From Thiocapsa roseopersicina (GTDB taxonomy: Bacteria > Pseudomonadota > Gammaproteobacteria > Chromatiales > Chromatiaceae): a stretch of 64,000 bases of DNA. The notes under the pieces are model-generated. The model was not told where the DNA came from and ran no database searches. It saw nothing but the letters and a program-made list of their open reading frames with translations. The DNA is taken from contig NZ_FNNZ01000011.1 in the NCBI RefSeq assembly GCF_900106925.1, positions 62,001 to 126,000 of the forward strand. Reading direction: 5' to 3'. Of the stretch, positions 32,671 to 40,976 are shown piece after piece; position 1 is the stretch's first letter, and the number at the start of each line of letters is the position of its first letter. A program made the translations under genes and the position numbers.

Positions 32671-33381
32671 ATGTTTAGACCGATCCACATAACCCTTATC
32701 TTCGCCTTGGCTCTGCCGCTGGCCCGGACCGCCGTTGCGGAGGAGGGCACCGCCAAGATTCTCGCACCCTGGGAGGCGAACGGTCAGCTTTTTCAGATCG
32801 CCGTGGACAAGCTCCAATTCATCGGCACCTTCGAGGGCATCATGTACATCGAGCACGGCGAAGGCCTCCTGGATGCGGCGCTCTTTACCTGTCCCTCGAC
32901 CCAGATCATCCATGTCCTAAGCAACCAGCTCGAGAGCCACGGCTTCTGCACCATCGAGAGCCCGACCGGTGACTCCGTCTATGCCGAGTTCAATTGCAAC
33001 GGCGAGCCCGGCTCCTGTAAGGGCACCTTCACGCTCACCGGCGGAACCGGCCGGCTCGCGGGGATCACCGGTCAGAGCGACATGATCGTGCGCACCGCGC
33101 TGAGCGGGACCGCCATGAACGAGGCGTCCGGCGGGACGGTGTCGGCGGCGAAGGGGCTCGCGATCTGGCCGGAGATGCGCTTCGAGTTTCCCGGCAAGAG
33201 CGCGAAGGCCGGCATGCTCGGCACCGGCGCTGGCTCAAACGGAGGGGAAATGATTCCGGACATGCTGACTCCGGAGGATCCGGGCCGCACGGCCGATCCC
33301 GAGGCATCCGCCGAGGGAGCAGCCCCCGGAGATTCGCCTGCGAGCGGGTCTGCGCAAGATGACCCGGCGGGCGACCGCTGA
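32671..33381 (+). CDS. Exported protein of unknown function
   Basis: The 236-residue product has a signal peptide (residues 1-23, ALALPLARTAVAEE). Residues 30-175 are a beta-rich domain with paired cysteines (LFTCPSTQ, GFCTIESP, FNCNGEPGSCKGTFTL) and the motif TGGTGRLAGITGQSD, which resembles the TGGTGxF segment of dirigent/allene-oxide-cyclase-like barrels. The C-terminal 50 residues are acidic, Gly/Ala/Pro rich and probably disordered. I cannot name a function. The next gene starts within or just after its end. Confidence 0.75.
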   Translation: MFRPIHITLIFALALPLARTAVAEEGTAKILAPWEANGQLFQIAVDKLQFIGTFEGIMYIEHGEGLLDAALFTCPSTQIIHVLSNQLESHGFCTIESPTGDSVYAEFNCNGEPGSCKGTFTLTGGTGRLAGITGQSDMIVRTALSGTAMNEASGGTVSAAKGLAIWPEMRFEFPGKSAKAGMLGTGAGSNGGEMIPDMLTPEDPGRTADPEASAEGAAPGDSPASGSAQDDPAGDR

Positions 33382-33385
33382 CCGG

Positions 33386-33913
33386 ATGGCCCGCCGAGAC
33401 TTGCCGAGCAGGCGACGGGCGATCGACCGCTTCACGGGCGCGGCCCTCGCGGGAGCACTTGCAGCGTTGCTCCTCGGCGCCCCGGCATTCGCCGCCGGCG
33501 TCCGCGAGATCGTTGGAATCCCTATCGTCGAAGACGACGGTTCACTCTCGATCAAGGGACAGACGATCGAGCTTTACGGGATCTATCTTCCGCAGACCGA
33601 GCGCCAGTGCCGTCGCTGGGAGCGCCCCGTGCGCTGTGCGCCGCGCAGCGCACTTGCGCTCGACTTCCGCGTCAGGGGTTTCGTGAGCTGCGAGCCGCGC
33701 GGCCGATCCGAGGCCGGGCGCATTCAAGCGATCTGCCACGTCGATCGCACCGGGCTGAGCCCGGGCGAGGACTTGGCCGCCTATCTCATCCAGCGCGGTT
33801 GGGCACTTGCACTCCCGGGGGCGCCGTTCGAGTATCACGCCATGGAGCGAATTGCCCGTACGAAGCAGCTCGGCGTCTGGGGCACGGCCGTCGACGCCAT
33901 CAGCCCGCGCTGA
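33386..33913 (+). CDS. Exported nuclease-like (SNase-fold) protein
   Basis: The 175-residue product has a long, basic signal peptide (MARRDLPSRR, then LAGALAALLLGAPAFAAG). The rest fits a staphylococcal-nuclease-like OB fold: QTIELYGIYLPQTERQC, and the C-terminal AYLIQRGWALA with EYHAMERIARTKQLGVWG, which match conserved SNase segments. The classical catalytic arginines are not clearly in place, so it may be an inactive relative. I chose ATG 33386, four bases after the upstream stop; ATG 33359 in the same frame, overlapping that gene, is possible. Confidence 0.7.
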   Translation: MARRDLPSRRRAIDRFTGAALAGALAALLLGAPAFAAGVREIVGIPIVEDDGSLSIKGQTIELYGIYLPQTERQCRRWERPVRCAPRSALALDFRVRGFVSCEPRGRSEAGRIQAICHVDRTGLSPGEDLAAYLIQRGWALALPGAPFEYHAMERIARTKQLGVWGTAVDAISPR

Positions 33914-33929
33914 GGCGGCGACGATGCGA

Positions 33930-34328
33930 TCAGGCGTCGGGCTCGAACGCCAAGGCCACGGAATTGATGCAGTATCTGAGCCCCGTCGGTCTCGGCCCGT
34001 CGGGAAAGACATGCCCGAGATGGGCGCCGCAACCGCTGCAGATGACCTCGGTGCGACGCATGCCGTAACTGACGTCGTCTTCGGTCGCCACGACGTCCGG
34101 CGCGGTCGGCTGCCAAAAGCTCGGCCAGCCCGAGCCGGAATCGAACTTCTCGCTCGCGTCGAACAGCGGCTCGCCGCAGCAGACGCAGCGGTAGAGACCC
34201 GGCTCCTTGGAATCGTGATACTGCCCCGTGAAGGCCGGCTCGGTGCCTTTTTCCCGACAGACGCGGTATTGCTCCGGCGTCAGGGTGTCGCGCCATTCGC
34301 GATCGGTCTTCTCGATCTTATGACCCAT
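33930..34328 (-). CDS. msrB: Peptide-methionine (R)-S-oxide reductase
   Basis: MsrB repairs methionine R-sulfoxide in proteins. The 132-residue product has the two zinc-binding CxxC pairs (C48-C51 in [10 protein letters not shown] and C97-C100 in [10 protein letters not shown]), [11 protein letters not shown], and the catalytic C120 in RYCINSVAL. There is no signal peptide, so it acts in the cytoplasm. It is convergent with the nuclease-like gene (16 bp). Confidence 0.95.
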   Translation of the reverse strand: MGHKIEKTDREWRDTLTPEQYRVCREKGTEPAFTGQYHDSKEPGLYRCVCCGEPLFDASEKFDSGSGWPSFWQPTAPDVVATEDDVSYGMRRTEVICSGCGAHLGHVFPDGPRPTGLRYCINSVALAFEPDA

Positions 34329-34684
34329 AGTAACCTCGTGTGATTCGGTTTTTGTATGACCTGGTGTCGACGATCCGCTCGAGGTTCGGATCGAGCATGG
34401 GCGGCAGCGGCTTGAGCCTCGGGCGAGGCGACCCTTATACTGGCTTCATCCTCCTGGTCCGAATCTTGATGAGTCGCGACCTCGACCGCCACTCGATTTC
34501 GACCCCGTCCTTATGATGCAGTTATCCGTGACGCCACGAGGGGAAGTAGTGGGGTCGCATCGCCGCGATGTCCACTCGCTGCCATGCCGGTCCGCACGGT
34601 GCGCCCCGGGCCGTTCCCCGACAGACCCGAAACCCGTTTCGACCGACGCCGATCCGGCCTGGGCATCCGAGGCGTTTGTCTGAG
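34329..34684. other. Intergenic region between msrB and the Sco-like gene
   Basis: A 356-bp divergent region. It should hold the msrB promoter on the minus strand and the promoter of the sco-like/psd operon on the plus strand. A CTTATACT near 34434 could be a -10 element. Open frames extending the Sco-like gene upstream lack similarity. Nothing else was recognised. Confidence 0.45.
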
Positions 34685-35302
34685 ATGTTCCTGCGGAACC
34701 GACATCGCCTCTGGGTCCGCTTGGTCCTGATGCTAGGTGCCATCTCGCTGTTCGTCCTGGCCTACCAATGGGGTAATCAGTATCAGCGCCGCAGCGCTGC
34801 GCCTCCGACGATCGGCGGGTTGCTGATCCGTCCGCCTGCGAGCCTGCCGGATTTCGAGCTCCGCGAGGCCCTCGGCCGTCCGTTCGGCCACAAGGATCTG
34901 TCGCAAGGCTGGACCCTGCTCGCTTTCGGCGATCTGTCGCGCGCTTCGGGGCAACTCGCCGTCCAGCGTCTGATCGATGTCTACAACCGGGTGGCCGACG
35001 AGCGCGCCTTGCGCAAACAACTGCGCCTCGTGCTCGTCGGCACGGGGGGTGATTCCAGCCTTCACCGGGATTTCGCCGGTCTCATGCCCGCGTTGAAGAT
35101 ACTCGGCGGCGACGCCGAGCAGATCGAGCGTCTCCGTACCGACATCGGCCTCGGCCCGTCGGACTCGCCGGCGATCTTCGTCCTCGCACCGGGCGGTTAC
35201 CTGCTTGCCTTTCTTCCCGAGACCGAAGGCGGCGCACGGATGGCGGAGGACCTGAAGGCCATCCACGCCAGCTCCGATCTCTTGTTGCCGGAGACACCAT
35301 GA
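34685..35302 (+). CDS. Sco/thioredoxin-fold membrane-anchored protein lacking cysteines
   Basis: The 205-residue protein starts at ATG 34685 (MFLRNRHRLWVRLVLMLGAI), giving an N-terminal membrane anchor. The following domain has the SCO1/SenC plan: LPDFELREALGRPFGHKDL, then GWTLLAFGDLS where copper-binding Sco proteins have the CxxxC, and PAIFVLAPGGYLLAFLPE at the end. The cysteines are absent, so it cannot bind copper or do thiol chemistry in the usual way. Its TGA overlaps the psd ATG (35299) as ATGA, so the two are co-translated. Family assignment is by pattern and is moderate. Confidence 0.65.
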   Translation: MFLRNRHRLWVRLVLMLGAISLFVLAYQWGNQYQRRSAAPPTIGGLLIRPPASLPDFELREALGRPFGHKDLSQGWTLLAFGDLSRASGQLAVQRLIDVYNRVADERALRKQLRLVLVGTGGDSSLHRDFAGLMPALKILGGDAEQIERLRTDIGLGPSDSPAIFVLAPGGYLLAFLPETEGGARMAEDLKAIHASSDLLLPETP

Positions 35303-36210
35303 CGGAACCAGTCCGGGGCGTGGGGGCGCGACTCTTCGTCGCTCTTCAGCACGTCCTTCCACAGCACCTGTTGTCGGGTCTCATGTATCGGTTGGCGCGT
35401 GTGCGGTGGCGTCCGCTCAAGGATCTGCTGATCGCGACCTTCCTGCGCATCTACAAGATCGATATGACCGAGGCCGCTGAGCCGAATGCGAAGGCCTATG
35501 TGCACTTCAACGCCTTCTTTACCCGTGCGCTGAAACCCGACGCGCGGCCCCTCGATCCGGACCCGCTGGCGGTCGTGAGCCCCGTCGACGGCACGATCAG
35601 TCAGAGCGGGCGGATTACCGCGGGCCGTGTGATCCAGGCGAAAGGTCGGGATTTCACCGTCGAGGATCTCCTCGGGGGCGACCCCGAGCGGGCACGGGCC
35701 TTCAACGGCGGTACCTTTGCGACCATCTATCTTGCGCCGAGCGATTACCACCGGATCCACATGCCGCTCGGTGGCGATCTGGCCTGGATGCAGCACATTC
35801 CGGGGCGGCTGTTCAGCGTGAACACCGTCACGGCGGATCTGGTGCCGCGGCTGTTCGCCCGCAACGAGCGGGTTGCCTGCCGATTCGAGACCGACGTCGG
35901 CGCGATGGCGATGGTCCTGGTCGGGGCGATTTTCGTCGGCGGGATCGAGGTCGTCTGGGCGGGCGAGGTGACGCCTGCACGAGAGCGGAGTCGGCCCTCG
36001 AATGCGGGCACCGGTCAGGGCACCGCAGGCAGGTCGGTCAGGCTCGAGCGCGGCGCCGAAATGGGCCGCTTCAATCTGGGCTCGACCGTGATCCTGCTCT
36101 TCGAGCCGGATCGGGTGCAGTTGGACGAGACGCTCATGCCGGGCCGCAAGGTTCGACTCGGGCAGCGGCTCGGCCGCCCTGCGGCGGCGTCCGAGCACTT
36201 CGAGACCTGA
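35299..36210 (+). CDS. psd: Phosphatidylserine decarboxylase proenzyme
   Basis: It makes phosphatidylethanolamine from phosphatidylserine at the inner membrane. The 303-residue proenzyme has the VVSPVDGTI motif, the DYHRIHMPL segment with the catalytic histidine, and FNLGSTVILLFE, where cleavage before S262 in LGST creates the pyruvoyl prosthetic group. A Ser/Gly/Thr-rich stretch (about 235-252) before MGRFNLGST is longer than in E. coli. It overlaps the upstream Sco-like gene and is followed by a glycosyltransferase gene after 31 bp. Confidence 0.93.
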   Translation: MTEPVRGVGARLFVALQHVLPQHLLSGLMYRLARVRWRPLKDLLIATFLRIYKIDMTEAAEPNAKAYVHFNAFFTRALKPDARPLDPDPLAVVSPVDGTISQSGRITAGRVIQAKGRDFTVEDLLGGDPERARAFNGGTFATIYLAPSDYHRIHMPLGGDLAWMQHIPGRLFSVNTVTADLVPRLFARNERVACRFETDVGAMAMVLVGAIFVGGIEVVWAGEVTPARERSRPSNAGTGQGTAGRSVRLERGAEMGRFNLGSTVILLFEPDRVQLDETLMPGRKVRLGQRLGRPAAASEHFET

Positions 36211-36241
36211 GGCGAACCCGAGGCGAACCGGAGCCGGTTGC

Positions 36242-37405
36242 ATGTCCCATCTCTTTCTCGCCGTGACCGCCCACGGGTACGGGCATTTGGCGCAGGCGGC
36301 GCCGGTCGTCGCCGCGCTGGCGCGGCGCCTACCCGGTCTGCGGATCACCTTGCAGAGCGACATCGATCCGGGTTTTGCGCGCAGCCGATTGCCGCCCGGA
36401 TTCACCCAGATCCACGAGGCGACGGATCTCGGCCTGCTCATGGACGGGCCACTCGGCACCCGCTGGTCGGACAGCCTGATCCGTTATGCCGATTTCGAGG
36501 CCGATTACGATCGGCGGCTGGAGCGCGAGATTTCCTTGTTGCGCCGCGCGGCGCCTGACCTGGTCTTGGCCGATGTACCCTGGCTGCCGCTCGATGCGGC
36601 GCGGCGGGCGGGCATCCCGGCGGTGGCACTCTGCTCGCTCAACTGGTACGACATCCTGCTCGAGAGTCCGGTGGCCGATCAGGTCCCCGCACGTGTCATG
36701 GAGCGAATGCGCGCGGTTTATGCCGCGGCCGAGCTCTTCATCCGACCGGCCCCCTCGATGCCCATGTCCTGGCTGCCGAATGCGATCGATGTCGGCCCCA
36801 TCGCGAGCCGTTATCCGGACCGTCGCGAGGAGTTGCGCGCGCGCTGCGGCGTGCCTGCCGATCGTCCCTTCGCCTTGATGCAGTTCGGTGGTTTCGAGGG
36901 GTTCGATCCGCTCGCGAGGTGGCCCGAGCAGGACCAGGTCCATTGGTTGGCTCAGGATCTCCCCGCCGGTCCGAGGCGCGATGCGACCGGGATCGCCTCG
37001 CTTGGACTGAGGGTGCCGGACGTCATGTCCTCCTGCGATCTCATGCTGTGCAAGCCCGGCTACGGCACCTATTCGGAGGCCGCAGTCAACCGGATCCCCG
37101 TCCTCTATGTAAAACGCGGTGATTGGCCGGAGGAAGCCGCCTTGATACCCTGGCTGGCAGCGCGGATGCCGACACGCGAGGTGACGCGGGAAGAGCTCGG
37201 CGCGGGACATCTCGCCGAGGCGATCCATGCCTTGCGCACCGCCGATCGGCCGCCTGCCGTGGAGCCGACAGGCATCGAGGAGGTGGCGGACCTTCTCGAG
37301 CCCCTTTTGGAGCATCGGTCCCGCCGTGCGGCTCATGCGTCCCGGCTTGGTTCCGCCGATTCGACCGGCACCTCCTCGGTAACCTCAGTGGTGGACGGGT
37401 CATGA
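36242..37405 (+). CDS. GT-B-fold glycosyltransferase-like protein
   Basis: The 387-residue product looks like a MurG/GT28-type protein: VTAHGYGHLAQAAPVV is the glycine-rich N-terminal nucleotide-sugar fold motif, and CKPGYGTYSEAAVNRIPVLY is the conserved acceptor/donor loop near the C-terminus. It has no membrane segment. Substrates cannot be predicted. It starts 31 bp after psd and its TGA overlaps the ATG of the transglycosylase gene as ATGA, so the envelope genes here form one operon. Confidence 0.82.
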   Translation: MSHLFLAVTAHGYGHLAQAAPVVAALARRLPGLRITLQSDIDPGFARSRLPPGFTQIHEATDLGLLMDGPLGTRWSDSLIRYADFEADYDRRLEREISLLRRAAPDLVLADVPWLPLDAARRAGIPAVALCSLNWYDILLESPVADQVPARVMERMRAVYAAAELFIRPAPSMPMSWLPNAIDVGPIASRYPDRREELRARCGVPADRPFALMQFGGFEGFDPLARWPEQDQVHWLAQDLPAGPRRDATGIASLGLRVPDVMSSCDLMLCKPGYGTYSEAAVNRIPVLYVKRGDWPEEAALIPWLAARMPTREVTREELGAGHLAEAIHALRTADRPPAVEPTGIEEVADLLEPLLEHRSRRAAHASRLGSADSTGTSSVTSVVDGS

Positions 37406-38202
37406 CGAAACTCAGTGACGATCGAAAAGGGACGCGATACCTGGTGCTTCTGGCACTGGTCTTTTGGCCGCTCGTCTCCTGGGGCACCTTGGCCGGCAAG
37501 TCTCCTTCGACGGAGGGGGCCGAGACGTCGCCCGAGGCAGCCCCGGCTAAGCCGGCATTGCCTGCCGCACCGAATCGACCGCGTCCGAGCCGTGCGGAGG
37601 TCATCGCCATGATCCCGGCGGTCGCCGGGCGACATGGTGTCGAGGGCGAGTTGGTTCGCGCGGTGGTCGCGGCTGAGTCGAACTACAACGCCCATGCCGT
37701 TTCCCGTGCGGGCGCGGTCGGACTGATGCAGTTGATGCCCCCGACGGCGGCGGACTACGGGGTGACCTCGGTCGCCGATCTCTTCGACCCCAAGATCAAC
37801 CTCGATACCGGCACACGTCACCTCAAACGTCTCCTGCGCAAATACAACAACGACTACGGCCGGGTCATCATGGCCTACAACGCCGGCGAAGGGGTGGTCG
37901 ATCGTACCAACAGCCAGGTGACCTATCTCGAGACGCTCAACTACACCGAGGCCGTGATTACCTATTACCGCCGCAACGGCGGGACTGCGCCGACGCAGGT
38001 GGCCTTGAATCAGGTGCGGACACTGCGCGGGACGCGCGACTTGGGCAAGGCGCGGCGCCTGATGAAAAAATATCTTGATCCGTCGCTCCTGTCGCTCAAG
38101 GTCAAGCCGACGCTCGACCTGCGGCGCCTCAATCCGGCCCTTCACGAGGTGGGTCCGGAGAGCAAGCCGATGTTTGAGCTGGGCGCGACCGGTCGGCCCT
38201 GA
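37402..38202 (+). CDS. Lytic transglycosylase (SLT family)
   Basis: The enzyme cleaves peptidoglycan glycan strands to form 1,6-anhydro ends. The 266-residue product starts at ATG 37402, which overlaps the upstream stop. A membrane segment or signal (residues 12-32) leads into a Pro/Ala linker. The SLT domain has the catalytic E92 in AAESNYNAHAVS, then GAVGLMQLMPPTA and IMAYNAGEG, all diagnostic. The C-terminal 70 residues are basic and not conserved. It probably acts in the periplasm, tethered to the membrane. Confidence 0.92.
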   Translation: MTKLSDDRKGTRYLVLLALVFWPLVSWGTLAGKSPSTEGAETSPEAAPAKPALPAAPNRPRPSRAEVIAMIPAVAGRHGVEGELVRAVVAAESNYNAHAVSRAGAVGLMQLMPPTAADYGVTSVADLFDPKINLDTGTRHLKRLLRKYNNDYGRVIMAYNAGEGVVDRTNSQVTYLETLNYTEAVITYYRRNGGTAPTQVALNQVRTLRGTRDLGKARRLMKKYLDPSLLSLKVKPTLDLRRLNPALHEVGPESKPMFELGATGRP

Positions 38203-38359
38203 GCCTGAGGCTGAGCGGCGGGGTCGGCCCTTCGGTCGGCTCGCGGCCTTGGCCGGCTCGCTTGATCAGGCTTGGCCGGGCGGACTTGCGGATGGGTCAC
38301 CGCCGATTCTTGTCCTGGACAACGCATCGTCGGCATCGCTCGATGAGGAGTCTCGGTTG

Positions 38360-38911
38360 ATGGTTTACGGGTTCTCGGCATTCCTCCTGATCCCGCTCGG
38401 CTGGGGTCTATGGGTCTTCAATCGCTTGGTGCGCCTGCGCAATCGCGTCCGCGCGGCCTGGAGCGATATCGACATTCAGCTCACTCGGCGTCACGACCTG
38501 ATCCCCATGTTGGTCGAGGCGGTGCGCGGCTATGCGGCGCATGAGCAGACACTCTTCAAAGCCGTCGCGGCGCTGCGCACCCGTGCCGTCGAGTCGCGAA
38601 GCCCCGCCGAGCTGGCGACCCTGGAGGCGGCACTGGAGCAGTCGGTTGGCCGGCTCATCCTGCTCGATGAGGCCTATCCGGATCTCAAGGCGAGCGATAA
38701 CTTCCTGCGTCTGCAACGCGATCTCGTCGATGTCGAGGAGCATCTCCAATACGCACGGCGTTTCTACAACGGCGCGGTGCGCGAGCTGAACGACGGCATT
38801 CAAAGGGTACCGGATCTGCTGATCGCCCGGCTGTTCGGATTCGCGTCGGCCGAGTTTTATCTGGCTCGCGAGTCCGAGCGCGCGGCACCGCGACTCGAGG
38901 GCGAGACATGA
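38360..38911 (+). CDS. lemA: LemA-family protein
   Basis: The 183-residue protein starts at ATG 38360, with GAGGAG ten bases upstream. It has one N-terminal membrane segment (residues 2-19), then NRLVRLRNRVRAAWSDIDIQ and RRHDLIPMLVEAVRGYAAHE, the LemA signature of long antiparallel helices. The function is not settled; LemA genes often sit beside DUF2207 genes, as here. Its TGA overlaps the ATG of the DUF2207 gene (38908). Confidence 0.9.
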   Translation: MVYGFSAFLLIPLGWGLWVFNRLVRLRNRVRAAWSDIDIQLTRRHDLIPMLVEAVRGYAAHEQTLFKAVAALRTRAVESRSPAELATLEAALEQSVGRLILLDEAYPDLKASDNFLRLQRDLVDVEEHLQYARRFYNGAVRELNDGIQRVPDLLIARLFGFASAEFYLARESERAAPRLEGET

Positions 38912-40719
38912 GCATGATCGACCGCCTGCTCGACCCTTCCGACGGGCGAATCGCGTCTTCGCGGAAGCACCGATGGCCGCCTTCCGTAGCTGGATGGCTC
39001 CTCGGCCTCCTGCTTCTTCTCGGGGTCGGCGCTCAGGCCGGTGCTGCGGAGGAGATCCTCTCCTTTGACAGCGATCTCGCGATCCAGCCCGACGGCAGCC
39101 TCGAGGTGACCGAGATCATCGCGATTCGCGCCGAGGGCAGCGAGATCCGCCGCGGCATCGTGCGCGAGTTTCCGACCCGCTATCGCGACCGGCTCGGCAA
39201 CCAGGTCCGGGTCGGTTTCGAGCTGCTCGGCGTGGAGCGCGACGGCAAGCCGGAGCCCCATTTCATCGAGCGTGTCTCCAACGGCGTGGAGATCAACACC
39301 GGCAACGACGATTTCCTCGCCGTCCCGGTGACCTACAGCTACCGCATTCGCTATCGCACGACCCGCCAGCTCGGTTTCTTCGAGGGGCACGACGAGCTCT
39401 ACTGGAACGTTACCGGCACCGGTTGGATCTTTCCGATCCTCGCAGCGAGCGCCACGGTGCGGCTTCCGGCCGAGGTCCCGATCGCGGACCTCACGGCCGA
39501 AGGCTATACCGGTCCTCAGGGCGCCGTCGGTCGAGACCTTGTCGCCGAGGTCGCCGCGCCAGACGAGATCCGTTTCGCGACGACACGACCCCTGGGTGTT
39601 GCCGAGGGTTTGACCATCGTCGCCGGTTTCCCGAAAGGTCTGATCGCGGAGCCGTCGGATGCGCGGCGTCTCGGCTGGCTGTTGTACGACAATCGCGGTG
39701 TGCTGGTCGCCCTGGTCGGGCTCGTCCTGCTGCTCGCCTACTACGGAACCACCTGGTGGCGCGTCGGGCGGGATCCGCAGGCCGGCCCGATCTTTCCCCA
39801 TTATCGGCCTCCGGAAGGGCATTCACCGGCGGGTCTGCGCTATCTGAGTCGGATGGGCTATGACCACCGCTGCTTTGCCGCCGATCTGGTGGAGACGGCG
39901 GTGAAGGGTCATGTGGTGATCCATCAGGAAAAGGCCGGTTGGCGCGAGGCTTGGCGGCTTGAGCGCCTGCCCGGCGCCGACCCGGCCGCACTCACGCCGA
40001 GTCAAGCGACCTTGCTCAGGCTGCTCTTCGCCAAGGGCGATCAGTTGGTGCTGACCAACAAGCAGGCGGATCGGGTCGGCCCGGCGCAGAGCGGACACAC
40101 GCAGAGCCTCGCGCAGCTCTATAGTCCGCGCTTTTTTCTCGCCAACGGCGGCAAGCTCGCCCTCGGGATCGCCTTCTCCGTGCTATACGGCGGTTTGGCC
40201 TGGATGGTCGCGGCTGGAGACGGGATACCGGCCATGCTCGTCCTGTTCGGGCTTGCCGTCGGTGCCCATATCCTCTTTGCTTGGCTGCTGAAGGCCTCGA
40301 CCACCGAGGGGCGACGGCTGCTCGACCGGATCGAGGGCCTGAAGCTCTACCTGAGTGTCGCCGAGCGCGACGAGTTGAGGTCGCTCCCCGGACCGGGCAG
40401 CGATGCGCCACCCGTGCTGGATGCCGAACGCTACGAGGCACTTTTGCCTTATGCGCTGGCCCTGGATGTCGAAGAGGCATGGACCCGTAAGTTCAGCCTT
40501 GCCGTCGGCGCCGCGGCCGCGGCCGCCGCCGCAGGGGGTATCCACTGGTATCGAGGCCGCGGCAGCGCCGGTGATCTTTCGCGGATGAGCCGGTCGCTTG
40601 GCCAGACCTTGAGTCGTCAGATCGCGTCCTCCGCGACACCGCCCGGCAGCAGCTCGGGCGGGGGTGGCGGTGGCTCGTCCGGCGGTGGCGGAGGCGGGGG
40701 TGGCGGGCGCGGGCGGTAG
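38908..40719 (+). CDS. DUF2207 membrane protein
   Basis: The 603-residue product has a signal/membrane segment (residues 26-46), an exported beta domain (47-260, with LEVTEIIAIRAEGSEIRRGI and RQLGFFEGHDELYWNVTGTGW), a membrane segment near 267-285, a cytoplasmic region with FPHYRPPEGHSPAGLRYL, two more membrane segments (about 412-450), and a Gly/Ser-rich tail ending in GGGGGGRGR. This is the standard DUF2207 layout. Function is unknown; constant pairing with LemA suggests a joint role in the envelope. It ends the operon that starts with the Sco-like gene or with lemA. Confidence 0.88.
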   Translation: MSMIDRLLDPSDGRIASSRKHRWPPSVAGWLLGLLLLLGVGAQAGAAEEILSFDSDLAIQPDGSLEVTEIIAIRAEGSEIRRGIVREFPTRYRDRLGNQVRVGFELLGVERDGKPEPHFIERVSNGVEINTGNDDFLAVPVTYSYRIRYRTTRQLGFFEGHDELYWNVTGTGWIFPILAASATVRLPAEVPIADLTAEGYTGPQGAVGRDLVAEVAAPDEIRFATTRPLGVAEGLTIVAGFPKGLIAEPSDARRLGWLLYDNRGVLVALVGLVLLLAYYGTTWWRVGRDPQAGPIFPHYRPPEGHSPAGLRYLSRMGYDHRCFAADLVETAVKGHVVIHQEKAGWREAWRLERLPGADPAALTPSQATLLRLLFAKGDQLVLTNKQADRVGPAQSGHTQSLAQLYSPRFFLANGGKLALGIAFSVLYGGLAWMVAAGDGIPAMLVLFGLAVGAHILFAWLLKASTTEGRRLLDRIEGLKLYLSVAERDELRSLPGPGSDAPPVLDAERYEALLPYALALDVEEAWTRKFSLAVGAAAAAAAAGGIHWYRGRGSAGDLSRMSRSLGQTLSRQIASSATPPGSSSGGGGGGSSGGGGGGGGGRGR

Positions 40720-40888
40720 GGTGTGCGAGCCCGTATGGACGAGCGAGAGCGAAATCCAGCGATCCCCGCGCCCGCGTTTCACGAAAACGAGGTTGTGCCG
40801 AGCCATGCGAGGCACAACCAACCGTCGGCGGAAGTTGTGCTTCCTATCGTCAGCACAACCTACGGATAGGGGTTTTTCCGGAAATCGC
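40720..40888. repeat. Hairpin-rich intergenic repeats after the DUF2207 gene
   Basis: Directly after the TAG stop, the sequence TGGACGAGCGAGAGCGA (near 40736) repeats a motif found at 54668-54684 in another intergenic region. Two hairpins follow: GGTTGTGCC at 40791-40799 with GGCACAACC at 40811-40819, and GTTGTGC at 40834-40840 with GCACAAC at 40853-40859. These are short dispersed palindromic repeats and may end the upstream operon. Confidence 0.55.
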
Positions 40889-40976
40889 CTAAACCGCGCA
40901 CGGTGCGGTATGCGTAGTTTGTTGGATTGGCTTGGCCGCGTCGGCTCCGACGACCGTCGGAGCCGACGCGGTTTAA
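40889..40976. repeat. 88-bp stop-codon-associated inverted-repeat element (double-thioredoxin copy)
   Basis: The ends are CTAAACCGCG at 40889 and CGCGGTTTAA at 40976. The right end supplies the TAA stop of the double-thioredoxin gene on the minus strand. The half next to that stop contains a perfect 15-bp hairpin, CGCGTCGGCTCCGAC at 40937-40951 and GTCGGAGCCGACGCG at 40956-40970 with a GACC loop, which should act as a strong terminator-type structure. Confidence 0.75.

Noticed and set aside
38941-38960. GAATCGCGTC inside the DUF2207 gene as another stop-codon element
   Set aside because: There is no partner inverted repeat at 60-100 bp and it is within a coding region, so chance is the better explanation.
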